Assembly (NCBI GenBank): GCA_932521035.1
Contig: OW051494.1
Coordinates: 8,976,001 to 9,040,000 of the forward strand
Reading direction: 5' to 3'
DNA length: 64,000 nt
From: Oscheius dolichura
Taxonomy: Eukaryota; Nematoda; Chromadorea; Rhabditida; Rhabditidae
Position numbers and translations under genes: made by a program. Within the stretch, counting starts at the first letter, position 1, and each line of letters starts with the position of its first letter. The notes under the pieces are model-generated. The model was not told the DNA's origin, did no database searches, and saw only the letters and a program-made list of their open reading frames with translations. Shown piece by piece: positions 20,086 through 30,269 of this stretch.

Positions 20086-21754
20086 TTGAAAAAAGCAATA
20101 TTTTGCAGAACATTCCGATTTTTGCTGTTGCATCGACTGACTCGGGAACAAATTGGAGAAGTAAATCAAAACAACGAAGACAGGGGAAAACCTAGAGCCA
20201 TGCATATGCAAAATCTTGATGATGACCAGATTAGGCGAAGGATACCGGTTTTGATTGACGCGGTGACGAAGGTGGTTTTATAGAGAACAATTTAAAATGT
20301 GGTTTTTTAGAACCCACATGACAATATAATGAAGATTCACGGCTTTTTCCGAGCTAGTTCTTATCAAGAATCTCTCCATGTGCTGCCGCTATCTGAAGCC
20401 AATTTGACCGAGGCAACTTATGCCATCTACGAAGACTGTCAGTATGACCTTAAAGAATGTAAGGGTTTTCCAGTTGTGACCAACTTAAGTGCTTGCAGAT
20501 ATAAGTGAAAAAGGAATTGAGGACAAGGGAGTGATGCTCGAATGGGCCAGTCAATTGATTTCAGCCATTGCGCACCTTCACAGCAAGGAGGTCGGAGTTA
20601 TGCACCGGAGAATTACTCCAGAAACGTACGAAATCTATGAAAATAAGCTCCCAAACGATAAAGGAACAGTCACAAGGAAAGAGAAATTGTAGACATCTCA
20701 CGGAAAAGTCTTTGCATCGGAGTCACAATGCCGCGCATTAGAATCTTACTGGGTTGACTAGATTGTTTTCGTTTTTCACCTTTTTCTTCGTTATCTGCGA
20801 TTCTTTTTTAAAAATTTTTTGATGATTTTACTCGTTAAATTTTTTCTCAGCATTTTATAGCAAAAAAAATGAAATTAAACATCGCCTAAATTTATGAAAA
20901 TACGAGATGAGTCTCCTGAGTATCATCAAACTTCAGCAAGTTTGAAAGCGCGTTATTGTTTGACACGCATTCTACAGTTTCCAAAGTTTCCGGTGTGAAT
21001 GTTCGCTTAGAGGACGTGTCAGGGACCTGTGTGCACCGGTCCCGGAGCGACTGGTTTTGCGGGCATTCAAAAAGTGATTGGAAAATGGATAAAACGGCTA
21101 AAAACTGCAGGCCCGCCAAATGTTTAAACACGCGTCCAGGCTAAGATATGCAGTCGCTGCAAGACCAGTAGCAGAGGTCCCTGACAGCTCCCTTAAAGAG
21201 ATAATTTAGAATTTATATTTTTTTCAAAGGAAAAGATGAAAAGCCATTTATCAAATTGGGCAACATTCTCTTCGCAAGGAAACCATCAAAAACCGGAGCA
21301 ACGGCAGAGTAAGTTTTGGAATACATCTGTTATTCTAATTTCTTTATGAAGAAGAGGTCTACTGTTGGCTTATGCCGCCCCGGAGAGTCTCGATTTATCG
21401 GGTAGCTTCACAGCCAGCTATGGACTACCAGCTGACATCTGGAGCTATGGAATGGTTCTCTATTTTATCACCCAAAAAGAGTAACAACTCGTTTGTATCC
21501 AGTTGTTTTTGTTTAGAGATCCGTTTACGAAGGAGCAGGTCAATGTCGTTTCCCTAAAGCTGCATTCCTATCTTATGGATGAGAAACATAGGTAAATCAT
21601 ATAGAAAACTGGAAAAAACAATGAAAACTATAGACCGACATTTAAACAAGAAATTGATAATAGATTGAAGAAAATCATCGAAGAATGTTGGAATCCCAAG
21701 GCTGACGAACGCCCCAAAGCAGAAACAATCAAAGAGAGAATCAACCTACTGTGA
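20086..21754 (+). CDS. Protein-kinase-like (pseudokinase) gene
   Basis: Exons: 20086 or 20109-20271, 20311-20458, 20499-~20688, ~21230-21308, 21352-21480, 21517-21591, 21634-21754. Most junctions match in phase; the 20688/21230 one does not in my reading. Kinase landmarks in order: a degenerate glycine loop (RLTREQIGEV), RAMHMQ where VAIK should be, the αC-β4 turn HDNIMKIHGFF, HRRITPETYEI in place of HRDxKPxN, IKLGNILFA in place of the DFG segment, an intact APE (AYAAPESL), ADIWSYGMVLY and a subdomain XI-like CWNPKADERPK. Missing Lys, HRD-Asp and DFG-Asp argue for a catalytically dead scaffold-type kinase. A foldback element lies in the unresolved intron. The first ATG at 20086 lies in the preceding MITE-like sequence; the exon may instead be entered by splicing at TTTTGCAG (20108). 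Confidence 0.75.
21012..21198. repeat. Foldback element with GTCAGGGACC termini in the pseudokinase intron
   Basis: GTGTCAGGGACCTG at the left and GAGGTCCCTGACAGC at the right are inverted; the ends resemble those of 61741-61990. The interior contains GGATAAAACGGC, also seen inverted near 12570. Confidence 0.65.
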
Positions 21755-22195
21755 TAATGAGATGGATAAATGATCCGGGTGATACAACTAATAAATGAGC
21801 ATCCTCTTTATGTTTTAACGACAAAAAACGCTCTGAAAGTGAAGAAGGCTGTTTTGTGGATGAAAAGACCGTTTATGGTTTGAAAAACATCGTTTTCTGA
21901 ATGAAAAGACCGTTTATGGTGTCCTCTGTCTTCTCTCTGGACAAAAATTGGTGTTCCAAAAAAATTGCTCGGTGGAAATCCTCTGGACAAAAATTGCTCG
22001 GTGTTGGACAAAAATTTCACTTCTGCAGCATAAAAGCCTACGGTCCTGAATGGAAGACCTTTGAATGAAACTCTTCTTCAATCTTGACCCTCCATCTCAA
22101 TTCATCCCGCTATTTTAACGGATCTATCGGATTCGACGAATAAACTCCTTTGGGGGGAAACGCCGGCTTCTGTCACCTCACTGTATTCTGTAAGT

Positions 22196-22490
22196 CCTTT
22201 GGAAGGATCGACCACATAATGTCAGGATTTCTTTTCTCGTTTTTCTTCACTATACAATAGGGTAGCAATCTCTCCTCTGTTCTCACCTTCGCATTGTTTT
22301 CCCATATCCAATGATTTTAATGACCGCGGCGGGGAAACCAATTATCTGCCCGGGAGATCGACGTAAATAGACAACCCCCTGTCTTTTTCCAGTCCTGTTG
22401 TCCATACCTTTCCACTCCAATTCCTTACCTCTCATTTTTTTTTACTTTCAGAATGGCATAAATCCAATCGCCTTTCTTTTGGCTATCCTT
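22196..22490. repeat. Direct duplication, first copy
   Basis: Shares a long diverged match with 23205-23505 (CAGGATTTCTTTTC … CTATTTTAATGACCGCGGCGGG-type words … CCTTTCCACTCCAATTC … AGAATGGCATAAAT). It is non-coding as far as I can see and probably part of the decayed Polinton-like block. Confidence 0.6.
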
Positions 22491-23204
22491 TGGAGGACCA
22501 TAAGATGATCCTCTACATTTTTGGACGGTTTACAAGGTTTGTCATCCAAAGAAATTGTATATGCATCGCTTGTTTTCAGATTTTGTTTTCGCCTTTTACA
22601 TCTTGAGCTGAACCTGGCTATAGGATTTACAAAATTTATGAAGTTTGACACTGGATGGAGTAGGATACCACGGCCTATCTGCTGATATTGTGCGAACCTT
22701 TTACAAGATTAAACAATTGGATGATAAAGTAGGAATTCAATTGAATGTAACTTATGTAACTTATGCGGATACGGATTGTATACATGGTTTTGTAATTGTA
22801 AAGATTTATAAGAAGATAAAGATAATCAAATAAATTAGTTTCGTCTCCGACAGGCCCGTTACTTCTCTACAGTTACAGAAGTGGGGCGTCGTCTCTGTGA
22901 AAGATTTTTTCACCAAATATGAACTTTGAGTGAATATATGTCACTGAAATGTGGTTGTTCAATTAGTTCTTTGAATTTTTAGAAAAAGGCCACCGAATCT
23001 GGCAAAAAGATCCAGCTTTTACTCAGTATTTGAAGAAACATGATTCAAAAAAACACAAGGAAAGGATAAAGTAAAGAAAACTGGGCAAATACAGGTGTAC
23101 AGCGCAGAGCTAGCGAACAGAAGGAGAAGATAACGGCCAAATAGATAAGCGACTTCTTTGTCGAGAATTAATTTGAAAATTCAAATAAGAGATTTGTTTA
23201 CGTC

Positions 23205-23505
23205 ACCTCGTTGTGGATAAGATGCCATATATGCCAGGATTTCTTTTCCTGGCTTTATTCCATTATACAAACGGCCAGCCATCTCCCGCTTTGTTCTCAC
23301 CTTCGCTTTATTTTCCCATATCGAACGATAGTAATGACCGTGGCGGGAGACCAATTATCCGTCCAGGTGCTCGCCATAAAAAGACGACCCACTGTCATTT
23401 TCTGTCCTGTTGCCCCTACCTTTCCACTCCAATTCTCTACCCTACATCTTTGTTTTGCTTTCAGAATGGCATAAATTCAATCGCCTTTCTATTCGGCTAT
23501 CTTTT
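23205..23505. repeat. Direct duplication, second copy
   Basis: Partner of 22196-22490, about 1 kb downstream in the same orientation, ending just before the PolB-like remnant. Confidence 0.6.
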
Positions 23506-23621
23506 GGGGGTTCTCAGTTGCCCCCTCATTTTATAACTACAGGGAGCTGCCAGAATTCAAGACGGCATTTGCAATACAGGTTTTTTAATATTGTGGTCAC
23601 AATTTTCGTCATTTCTTTCTA

Positions 23622-24090
23622 GAATTCACAAGAAAGCAGTATCCGAATCTTGTCTGCTATGAGAGTGTCTGTCACAAGTGTTTTGACAATAAGGATCTTG
23701 CCTGCTGTAAACGTGGGTATTTTCCTATCAAGATAGCGGATGGGAAAGATGGGCCGTGACAGATGCCTTTATAAAATTCCTCCTCTATGACAAATCTAAT
23801 AATAATGCCATTGTTGTGGCTCATAATGGTGGTCGATTTGACCTTCATTTTATTTAGAAACGACTAGTAGCTAAAAATACCTGTCCTACCGTGATTAAAA
23901 ATGGAAATCGTATTATTAAAATGATTTTGAAGCCGCCTGTAAATAGAATACACAATGAATTGGACTTTAAAGACTCTTATGCCTTGATTCCTGTGCCCCT
24001 TGTTGAACTATCTAAAACCTTTAATATTCCCACTGAACCCTCGTATTTTCTTTTTAAATTGTATTGTTTTATGTATTGTGTGATTAAATA
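23622..24090 (+). pseudogene. Polinton/Maverick-type family-B DNA polymerase fragment
   Basis: The frame begins after CTTTCTAG with a Cys-rich patch (YPNLVCYESVCHKCF…, then LACCKRGYFPI) and continues into AHNGGRFDLHFI, the Exo II pattern of protein-primed B-family polymerases, then …DSYALIPVPLVELSKTF. There is a frameshift near 23757 and an in-frame TAG at about 23857, and the polymerase domain is missing. It is a relic of a self-synthesising element. The weak YADTD motif at ~22770 on the same strand might be a displaced polymerase motif C, but I would not rely on it. Confidence 0.7.
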
Positions 24091-24099
24091 AATGTACAC

Positions 24100-25830
24100 A
24101 AACAAATTAGAGCCAGATTTTTAACCGGGAAATGCTAGTCTCCTTCACCGCTTTGGTTCCTACCGGTTCCTCGGGCAACCTTCTCGCACTCCGTCTAGAA
24201 TTTTCCTGTCTATATTATCCCTTCACTCAATTGTTGCTCAGCCGTTGTGGGAAGACAAAGAAGCAACTATTCAAAAAAGCCAAGAGGAGTAAGCCCGGAG
24301 CGAGTTCTATTCCATGTAACGGGTTCTCTCCTCGCGTCTTCTTCATTTTGTTTTCAAATCAAGCCCCCAAAAAGTTTTCACTTTTTTCTACTGTCTATCT
24401 GTCATTTAAAAATAATAATAATGTAGTAGGAGATTTATGTTCGAAGAGATGGAGATAATCGTAGGCGTGAGGGAGTCGTCTCAAAATACACCCTTCGAGA
24501 CGGGTAGGCTTCTCTTTTGGCGAAAAGTTCTGAAAATTTGAAATCATTTTGACGCTTTGAAAAGGGAAAAAAGTGTTTCTCGAGAAAATTTGAAACCTGT
24601 GTCTTTTCTTTTGAAGTGCTCACCTCGTGGATATCCTTGATCGCTGCTCGCTCAAAGTCTGTCACAAACACCAATTCAAATCACTTCAAACTGTTCGTCC
24701 ATACTACTGATCATGGAGTAGGTAGCGGCGATTTCTACATTGATCTTCTTTTGTGGTTACTACAAGGCATTCCATCCGTTTTTGATCGTGCCATGAATAG
24801 TGTAAAGTTGGCTATTCCCGCTCCGCTCAGAGGGCCGTGACAGCCGTCAGAAACCCGTTGTGATATCTATAATGAATGAATACAGTACTTGGGAGCAAGA
24901 ATTAGGCCAACCTGATATCTTCTGACATCCATTAGTTTGTTCCGATGGCCACCATTCGTTACACGGCCGTCCCTTCCGGCAATGTACTATCTAACTGTGA
25001 CTCACTACTATCGTGGTGTAGACTAATAATATAGAAACTAGGAATATAGATATATATATATATATTTATTTACCACGTTCGTTCGTCGGGGTTCCCGGGA
25101 CGGGGACTCCCTCCAGGGCCCGCCCCCTACCTCGGGGAGCAGACCCCGGGAGTAACGCATTATTTTGTGCTGCTTATGAAGGAAGAAAGAGTAAGTGGAA
25201 GTATGCCACTGAAAAGTATGTTATTTTGTGGTTTTTAGTTGAGAGGAAAAGGAAAATGAGGAAAAGTGGAAAGGTCAAAAGCAAAGGAGTTGAACCCGAA
25301 AGCGACCGAACTTCGCGTAGCCCACCTGGAGCCCACTCAGGTCCAGCCGGTGAGGGCAGAGGATATCGATCGATGAGGACTATTTGATAAGACAAGAATT
25401 GCCCCATAAGTCTAATATTTTTTTAGCGCAATTGGAGAGGAACTTGAATACGGATGAAACAAAGAAAAACGGAAAAAATAGCCCAGAAATTGGATAAAAG
25501 TTGGCCGAATGGCAAAAGAGCGGAAAAATACTGTTAGAAGGGGTTTAATTGACGAAAAGCCCGTGAAAAAAAGTCTCAAATTATTTTACGTTAGTCTATG
25601 AAATAATAGTGAAAAAAAAGTCTATATGAAGAAAGGATAGGAGGAATATGAAGGCTAGGCGGCGGGTGCGCAGCTCGTCGGGCCAGGGCATAGCTGTGCT
25701 ATGCCGCGAAGCAAAGAAAGACGCGAAAAATACGCCGGGTCACCAGATGTCTCTCCTCACCATAAAGTTCTCTCGCTGCCTCCCACTGTTCTGCCGTCTC
25801 TTGGCTAGTGGTTTGTCCCAAGGAACGGCC
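24100..25830. other. Gene-free stretch with AT microsatellite
   Basis: It includes an (AT)n run at about 25050-25067 and a GC-rich patch (25085-25150). No supported exon. Confidence 0.5.
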
Positions 25831-25834
25831 GTCT

Positions 25835-25883
25835 CGCCTCGGCAGTCCCCCTGCTCTATCAGCTGATAGCACCCCTCTTCGTC
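25835..25883 (+). promoter_or_regulatory. Conserved proximal element of SL1 gene 3
   Basis: Same element as at the other copies (CCTCGGCAGTCCCCCTGC…CTATCAGCTGATAG…CTTCGTC), abutting the transcript. Confidence 0.6.
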
Positions 25884-25982
25884 GGTTTAATTACCCAAGT
25901 TTGAGGTACTAACTACCTTCCGACCCTATGAAAATAGAGGACGAGTAGAAATTTTGGAATCGCTTCCCTCTTGAAGGGAGGC
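25884..25982 (+). ncRNA. sls-1: SL1 spliced-leader RNA, copy 3
   Basis: Leader, GTACTAAC donor and Sm site (GAAATTTTGGAAT) are preserved. The terminal hairpin is shortened (CTTCCCTC / GAAGGGAG) but still paired. The flanks differ from copies 1 and 2, so only the promoter and RNA are conserved. Confidence 0.92.
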
Positions 25983-26998
25983 AACAAGCAGAGAAAGTGG
26001 AAGCAGCTATCGGTCAACTGAATAGGCAGATCCAACGATTCATTAACTTTGGTCTCTTCAGGAATACGATATCCGATATCATGAATTAAATAAAATGATC
26101 AAGTACAGTTTATTAGTTAAATCCATTTTTTTAATTCCTTTTATTTTCTTGAACGATTAGAGTATCTCAAATTTGGTGAAGGCGATAGCTAGGAATTCCA
26201 CGTTCGCATAACAGTACTCTTGCATCTCTCTGTTCAGAAGTTGAAGACGTGGTTATTACGTAGCTTTCGTCGTCTACGATGTTAAGTCGAGGCTTCTCGA
26301 TTGGCACGTGTTATGGGCCTCGGTGCCATCGTTCCTCTCTCTCTCTAGCCGAATAGGTTCTAAAGAGCGTTGCTCACAGGAAATTGAAAGAAACTGTTAC
26401 CTCATAAATGCAGTGGTCTTCGTTATTGATGGCAGGCCCTACAGTACGCTCTCATTCCACATTCATGCTTGTCAAATCTGAAAATTTACGGATAAAAAAC
26501 TGAAAATAAATGACACTTACCCTTTCATGTTATGGGCAATACATGTGAAGAAGCTCTTATGCCGTTTGTGGTGTGTGTGGAATAGGCATTCTCCAAAATG
26601 GCCCAGGAATTGGAAGGGAACATCATGACCACATCATCATTATTTAATAGTTCCAATGAGTTTTTGTAGAAAAAATTTAAGTGGAAATATGCCACTGAAA
26701 AGGATTTTTGAGTTTTTAATCTTGAAAAGGGAATAAAAAAGGCAGAGAAGTGAAATGGAGGACCTTGAAAAAAACCCACAAATTCAAACATTGAAAGTCA
26801 TAAGAAAACGACAAGGATCTCAAAAGAAAAAAAACCAGCACAGGGAAGGGAGCTGACCTCTCCTCCGGTCGAGGGTGAGGATGACGAGCAACAAGACAAA
26901 ACAGAGGAGGATGAGGAGGACGGTCAGCGGGAGGAGGACTCTCTCGAGCGATTGTGAAAACCAAAATAATAAGTAAAACAAAAATGGCAAAAACGTTG

Positions 26999-27074
26999 GG
27001 CGCACATGGGAGCCGAGCTCTCATCCTACCGCTTTGCGGTTGCGCGTTCTCTACCGACTGAGCCATGGAGGCGC
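26999..27074 (-). repeat. tRNA-like sequence, copy 1
   Basis: On the minus strand it starts GGCGCCTCCATGGCTCAGTC with a D-arm-like GGTAGAG; the B-box region is mutated (GCTCGGCTCCC). One of four copies, all preceded or followed by the same ~50-bp AAACAAAAATGGCAAAAA flank. Confidence 0.5.
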
Positions 27075-27320
27075 CGTCTTGCCTTGGAAGATTTCTCCGC
27101 TATCTACCCTATTCTTATCTTGTAATATCCCTATAGAACTATATTTAAGGCTATATTATATATTATAGGGCTATATTTAAATCGTATAAAGCTCTAAACA
27201 AAACTCGTAGTAAGCATACAAAATATGATGTAAAATAGGGAAACTAGAATTGTGGGAACTTATTTCCCCCCCCCCCCCCCCGTGGGTAGATAGCGGAGAA
27301 ACCTTCCAAGGCATGAGGTC
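27070..27320. repeat. Head-to-head repeat ends around an AT-rich spacer and C tract
   Basis: The word GGGTAGATAGCGGAGAAA with CCTTCCAAGGCATGAG (27283-27317) is inverted at 27075-27110 (TGCCTTGGAAGATTTCTCCG). Between them are ~165 bp, including C(16) at 27266-27281. The same terminal word follows tRNA-like copy 3 (29460-29492). Confidence 0.65.
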
Positions 27321-27391
27321 GCCTCCATGGCTCAGTCGGTAGAGGTCGCAACCGCAATGCGGTAGGATGAACGTTCGACTCCCATGTGCGC
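27317..27391 (+). repeat. tRNA-like sequence, copy 2
   Basis: CCATGGCTCAGTCGGTAGAG and ACGTTCGACTCCCATGTG give A- and B-box-like regions. It is followed downstream by the inverted 5' flank of the protease gene and the first codons of a protease copy (ATGACTACTTTTAGTCTCC at 27509). Confidence 0.5.
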
Positions 27392-27508
27392 CCTAACTTT
27401 TTTGCCATTTTTGTTTTACTGATTACTTTTGGTTTTCACAATCACAACAAGTCAAGAAGGGAAAAATAAGACACATCACATTTTTTTTGAAGTTTTGTTT
27501 ATTATTAA

Positions 27509-27530
27509 ATGACTACTTTTAGTCTCCGGC
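27509..27530 (+). pseudogene. 5' stub of a Polinton-type protease copy
   Basis: The first seven codons match the start of the protease at 29269 (minus); then the match ends abruptly at CCTAGCAGAGACGC. Confidence 0.5.
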
Positions 27531-28079
27531 CTAGCAGAGACGCAGAGGAGACAGCCAGCAGTGAGGGGTGTGAGAGAGAATGGAAAAGACAAGGCACTCA
27601 ATGGTAACCGCAGCAGGGAGAGCGGCTCCTCCAAAAGGGAAAGGCGGCAGATAAGAGACGGGTCACCACATGTGCCCTTTCCCATGACACTTCTAACAGT
27701 TTTTACGCCATTCTCTCACTCGTTTGAATTTGCTGGTCTAGACAATTCATTAAAAGATAATAGAAGAAAATGGGATCAGAAGGAGAGGTGAGGTTGTGGT
27801 GGGCGAACACGGATGCAATGCTGGGCAGAGCGGGGTCACCACATGGTCCCCTCTCTCATCGGCTTTGCCGGAACACGCAACATTCTTCTGGGTCAGAAAA
27901 AATAAACGGAGAAGGACAGGGCAGCCGAGACAAGGCGTCAGGTCACCCGCTGGCCCACAAATTCAAACATTGAAAGTCATAAGAAAACGACAAGGGTCTC
28001 AAAAGGGGGTGGGCGTGCTTATAGAGGTCTGAATTTCGAGTCGAGATGAACAGACAGACGCAAGAGATGCTCCTCCTAC

Positions 28080-28129
28080 TGATCTCGGCAGTCCCCCTCC
28101 CCTATCAGCGGACAGCGCCCCTCTTCGTC
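28080..28129 (+). promoter_or_regulatory. Conserved proximal element of SL1 gene 4
   Basis: ATCTCGGCAGTCCCCCTCCC then CTATCAGCGGACAG…CTTCGTC. The palindrome CAGCTGATAG is altered to CAGCGGACAG, the only such change among the four copies. Confidence 0.55.
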
Positions 28130-28228
28130 GGTTTAATTACCCAAGTTTGAGGTACTAACTACCTTCCGACCCTATGAAAATAGAGGACGAGAAGAAATTT
28201 TGGAATCGCTTCCCTCTAGAAGGGAAGC
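28130..28228 (+). ncRNA. sls-1: SL1 spliced-leader RNA, copy 4
   Basis: Complete leader, donor, Sm site (GAAATTTTGGAAT) and hairpin (GCTTCCC / GGGAAGC). Looks intact; the promoter block carries two substitutions. Confidence 0.92.
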
Positions 28229-28539
28229 AACAAGCTGAGACACTTCCCCTCGAAACCAGAGGCTGAGCCAACTATTCAACTGACTCTGTATTAGATAAAT
28301 GGTAATGGTCAAGACCATTTCCATCTCTAGAGCAAAAAACCGCCAGCCTCCCAGCCTTTGAAAAGATAAAACATAATTGTGAACAAAACAATCAAATACA
28401 ATTTATTACACTTTCCTAAAATTTTAACGCATGCGCACATACCGGCTACGCAGGCCAAGTAACGCTCTCCACTTTCACCATTATTGCAGATGCAATTCCT
28501 CTCTGCCATACAGGGAGCAGACGCCAGGGTCCATACATA

Positions 28540-28805
28540 CCTGGTGATGAAGGCATAAAAAAGAATGTTGTCAAAAATGAGCTCAAAGTAGAGGACTTTA
28601 GAAAATGTTTGTTTGATAAAACCATTGTCAGAAAAACACAGTATACTATTAGAAGTGTTAAACATCAGGTATTCACTCAATGTCAGAATAAAGTAGCTTT
28701 GAATAATGACTCACAATCATGTGAACATAAACGTTATATCATTAAAGGTAGTTATAATACTATGGCTTTTGGTAATGTTAATATTAAACCAGAGGTTCTA
28801 CTTTG
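28540..28805 (+). pseudogene. Polinton-associated C-terminal fragment
   Basis: Open to a TGA at 28803, with EDFRKCLFDKT, IRSVKHQVFTQ and CEHKRYIIKGSYNTMAFGN. The order 'short acidic patch, KxxYIIxxxxxTMAFGN' is what I associate with proteins encoded next to or fused with PolB in metazoan Polintons. There is no start codon context, so it is a fragment. A shorter copy of its end is at 29513-29598. Confidence 0.5.
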
Positions 28806-28822
28806 ATTCATAATACTTCCAA

Positions 28823-29269
28823 CTAAATTAAAGATAGAATTGTACTTCTGAAGTCATTGTTTTCCAACATTTTCAGAACGAGAAGACAATAATAACCACA
28901 ATGATGATTTCCGAATTTTTGAATTTGAAATGTTGATAATTCTATTTTTCTATCTTTCCCATCTTTTAAATACTCTTGAAGGTCTATAGGTGGATCTAAT
29001 CCAAACGAATCAAAGTAATAAATCTCCTTATTGTTCTTGGAATAACAGACCCAATGAGTACCTTTATCTTCAGAAGAATCTAGATTCACAATTCCTGCTT
29101 CTTTTTCTTCAAGTCCTTCACTAGGTGAGTGTCTTGCAGATCCTTGTGTTGGTAAAGTGTCTCGCATAAAGATACCTCTAAAATTCTTGATTTCTAACTT
29201 TTTTACCAAAGCAAGGAGATCTAGATTTGTTAATGGCTTCAAGTCTTTTCGGAGACTAAAAGTAGTCAT
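28823..29269 (-). CDS. Adenain-like cysteine protease of a Polinton/Maverick remnant
   Basis: A 148-residue intact frame with THWVCYSKNN (His region), YYFDSFGLDPP (Asp/Asn region) and HHCGYYCLLVL (Cys region), the ordered triad signature of adenovirus-type/Ulp1-like C48-C5 proteases. In Polintons this protease is thought to mature capsid proteins. It lies tail-to-tail with the 28540 fragment, the usual compact arrangement. The start is ATG at 29269 (MTTFSLRKDLKP), conserved in two other copies. It is intact but surrounded by debris, so possibly recently inserted or duplicated rather than active. Confidence 0.75.
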   Translation of the reverse strand: MTTFSLRKDLKPLTNLDLLALVKKLEIKNFRGIFMRDTLPTQGSARHSPSEGLEEKEAGIVNLDSSEDKGTHWVCYSKNNKEIYYFDSFGLDPPIDLQEYLKDGKDRKIELSTFQIQKFGNHHCGYYCLLVLKMLENNDFRSTILSLI

Positions 29270-29384
29270 TTAATAATAAACAAAACTTCAAAAAAAAATG
29301 TGATGTGTCTTATTTTTCCCTTTTTGACTTTGTGTGATTGTGAAAACCAAAAGTAATCAGTAAAACAAAAATGGCAAAAAAGTT

Positions 29385-29457
29385 AGGGCGCACATGGGAG
29401 TCGAACGTTCATCCTACCGCATTGCGGGGTCTCTACCGACTGAGCCATGGAGGCGAC
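29385..29457 (-). repeat. tRNA-like sequence, copy 3
   Basis: Located ~120 bp upstream of the intact protease start, same orientation. Its anticodon-arm region is partly deleted. Confidence 0.5.
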
Positions 29458-29512
29458 CTCATGCCTTGGAAGATTTCTCCGCTATCTACCCAGCGCGGCC
29501 TGGCAGAGACGC

Positions 29513-29598
29513 ATAAACATAAACGTTATATCATTAAAGATAGTTATAATACTATGGCTTTTGGTAATGTAAATATTAAATCAGAGGTTCTACTTTGA
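29513..29598 (+). pseudogene. Second, truncated copy of the Polinton C-terminal fragment
   Basis: HKRYIIKDSYNTMAFGNVNI and the stop are repeated almost identically to 28720-28805; the upstream part is missing. This shows that the block 28.5-29.5 kb was tandemly duplicated to 29.5-30.3 kb. Confidence 0.6.
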
Positions 29599-29614
29599 TT
29601 CATAATACTTCCAA

Positions 29615-30102
29615 CTAAATTAAAGATAGAATTGTACTTCTGAAGTCATTGTTTTCCAACATTTTCAGATAACCACAATGATGATTTCCGAATTCTTGAA
29701 TTTGAAATGTTGATAATTCTATTGAATTCATAGATACTTCGTAAGGAAGCTTTGCTGATGTTGAATCCGAAGGAGAATCCTTTTTTCTATCTTTTGCGTA
29801 AGCAAGCTTCCTAGAAGTACATCCTTTTAAATATTTTTGAAGTTCAATTGGTGGGTCTAATCCAAAGGAATCAAAGAAATAAATATCCTTATTGTTCTTG
29901 GAATAACAGACCCAATGAGTACCTTTACCTTCTGAAGAATCTAGATTCACAATTCCTGCTTCTCTTTCTTTAATTCCTTGTGGTGGCAAAGTGTCATAAA
30001 GATTCCACGGAAATTCTTGATTTTCAACTCCTTCACGAGCTCTTCGAGGTCAAGATTAGATAAACTTGGTAGGTCTTTTGGGAGACTAAGAGTAGTCATT
30101 TA
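29615..30102 (-). pseudogene. Broken second copy of the adenain-like protease
   Basis: Starts at 30102 like the intact copy but shifts frame near 30000, carries an internal insertion (lysine/serine-rich, ~29860-29740 region) and lacks several residues after the Cys-Gly of the third catalytic region (HHCGYLKML). Non-functional relic. Confidence 0.7.
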
Positions 30103-30189
30103 ATAATAAACAAAACTTCTTCCACTTTTTGGCTTTGTGCGATTGTGAAAACCAAAATAATAAGTAAAACAAAAATGGTAAAACCGTTG

Positions 30190-30264
30190 GGCGCACATGG
30201 GAGTCGAACCCCCATCCTACCGCATTGCGGTTGCGATCACTACCGACTGAGCCATGGAAGCGCC
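30190..30264 (-). repeat. tRNA-like sequence, copy 4 (best preserved)
   Basis: 75 nt on the minus strand that can be folded into a cloverleaf: GGCGC/GCGCC acceptor, CTC/GAG-type D arm, a five-pair anticodon stem with loop ACCGCAA and a T arm around GTTCGAC. Position 33 is C instead of U, so I rate it tRNA-derived; the apparent anticodon would be CGC (Ala). Located just upstream of the second protease copy. Confidence 0.45.
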
Positions 30265-30269
30265 CTCCG

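Noticed and set aside
22645-22833. 62-residue frame containing YADTD, a possible polymerase motif C
   Set aside because: Neighbouring residues do not fit the B-family palm; too short to claim, mentioned only under the PolB relic.
25048-25067. Possible origin or promoter at the AT run
   Set aside because: Simple (AT)n microsatellite; nothing else supports a function.
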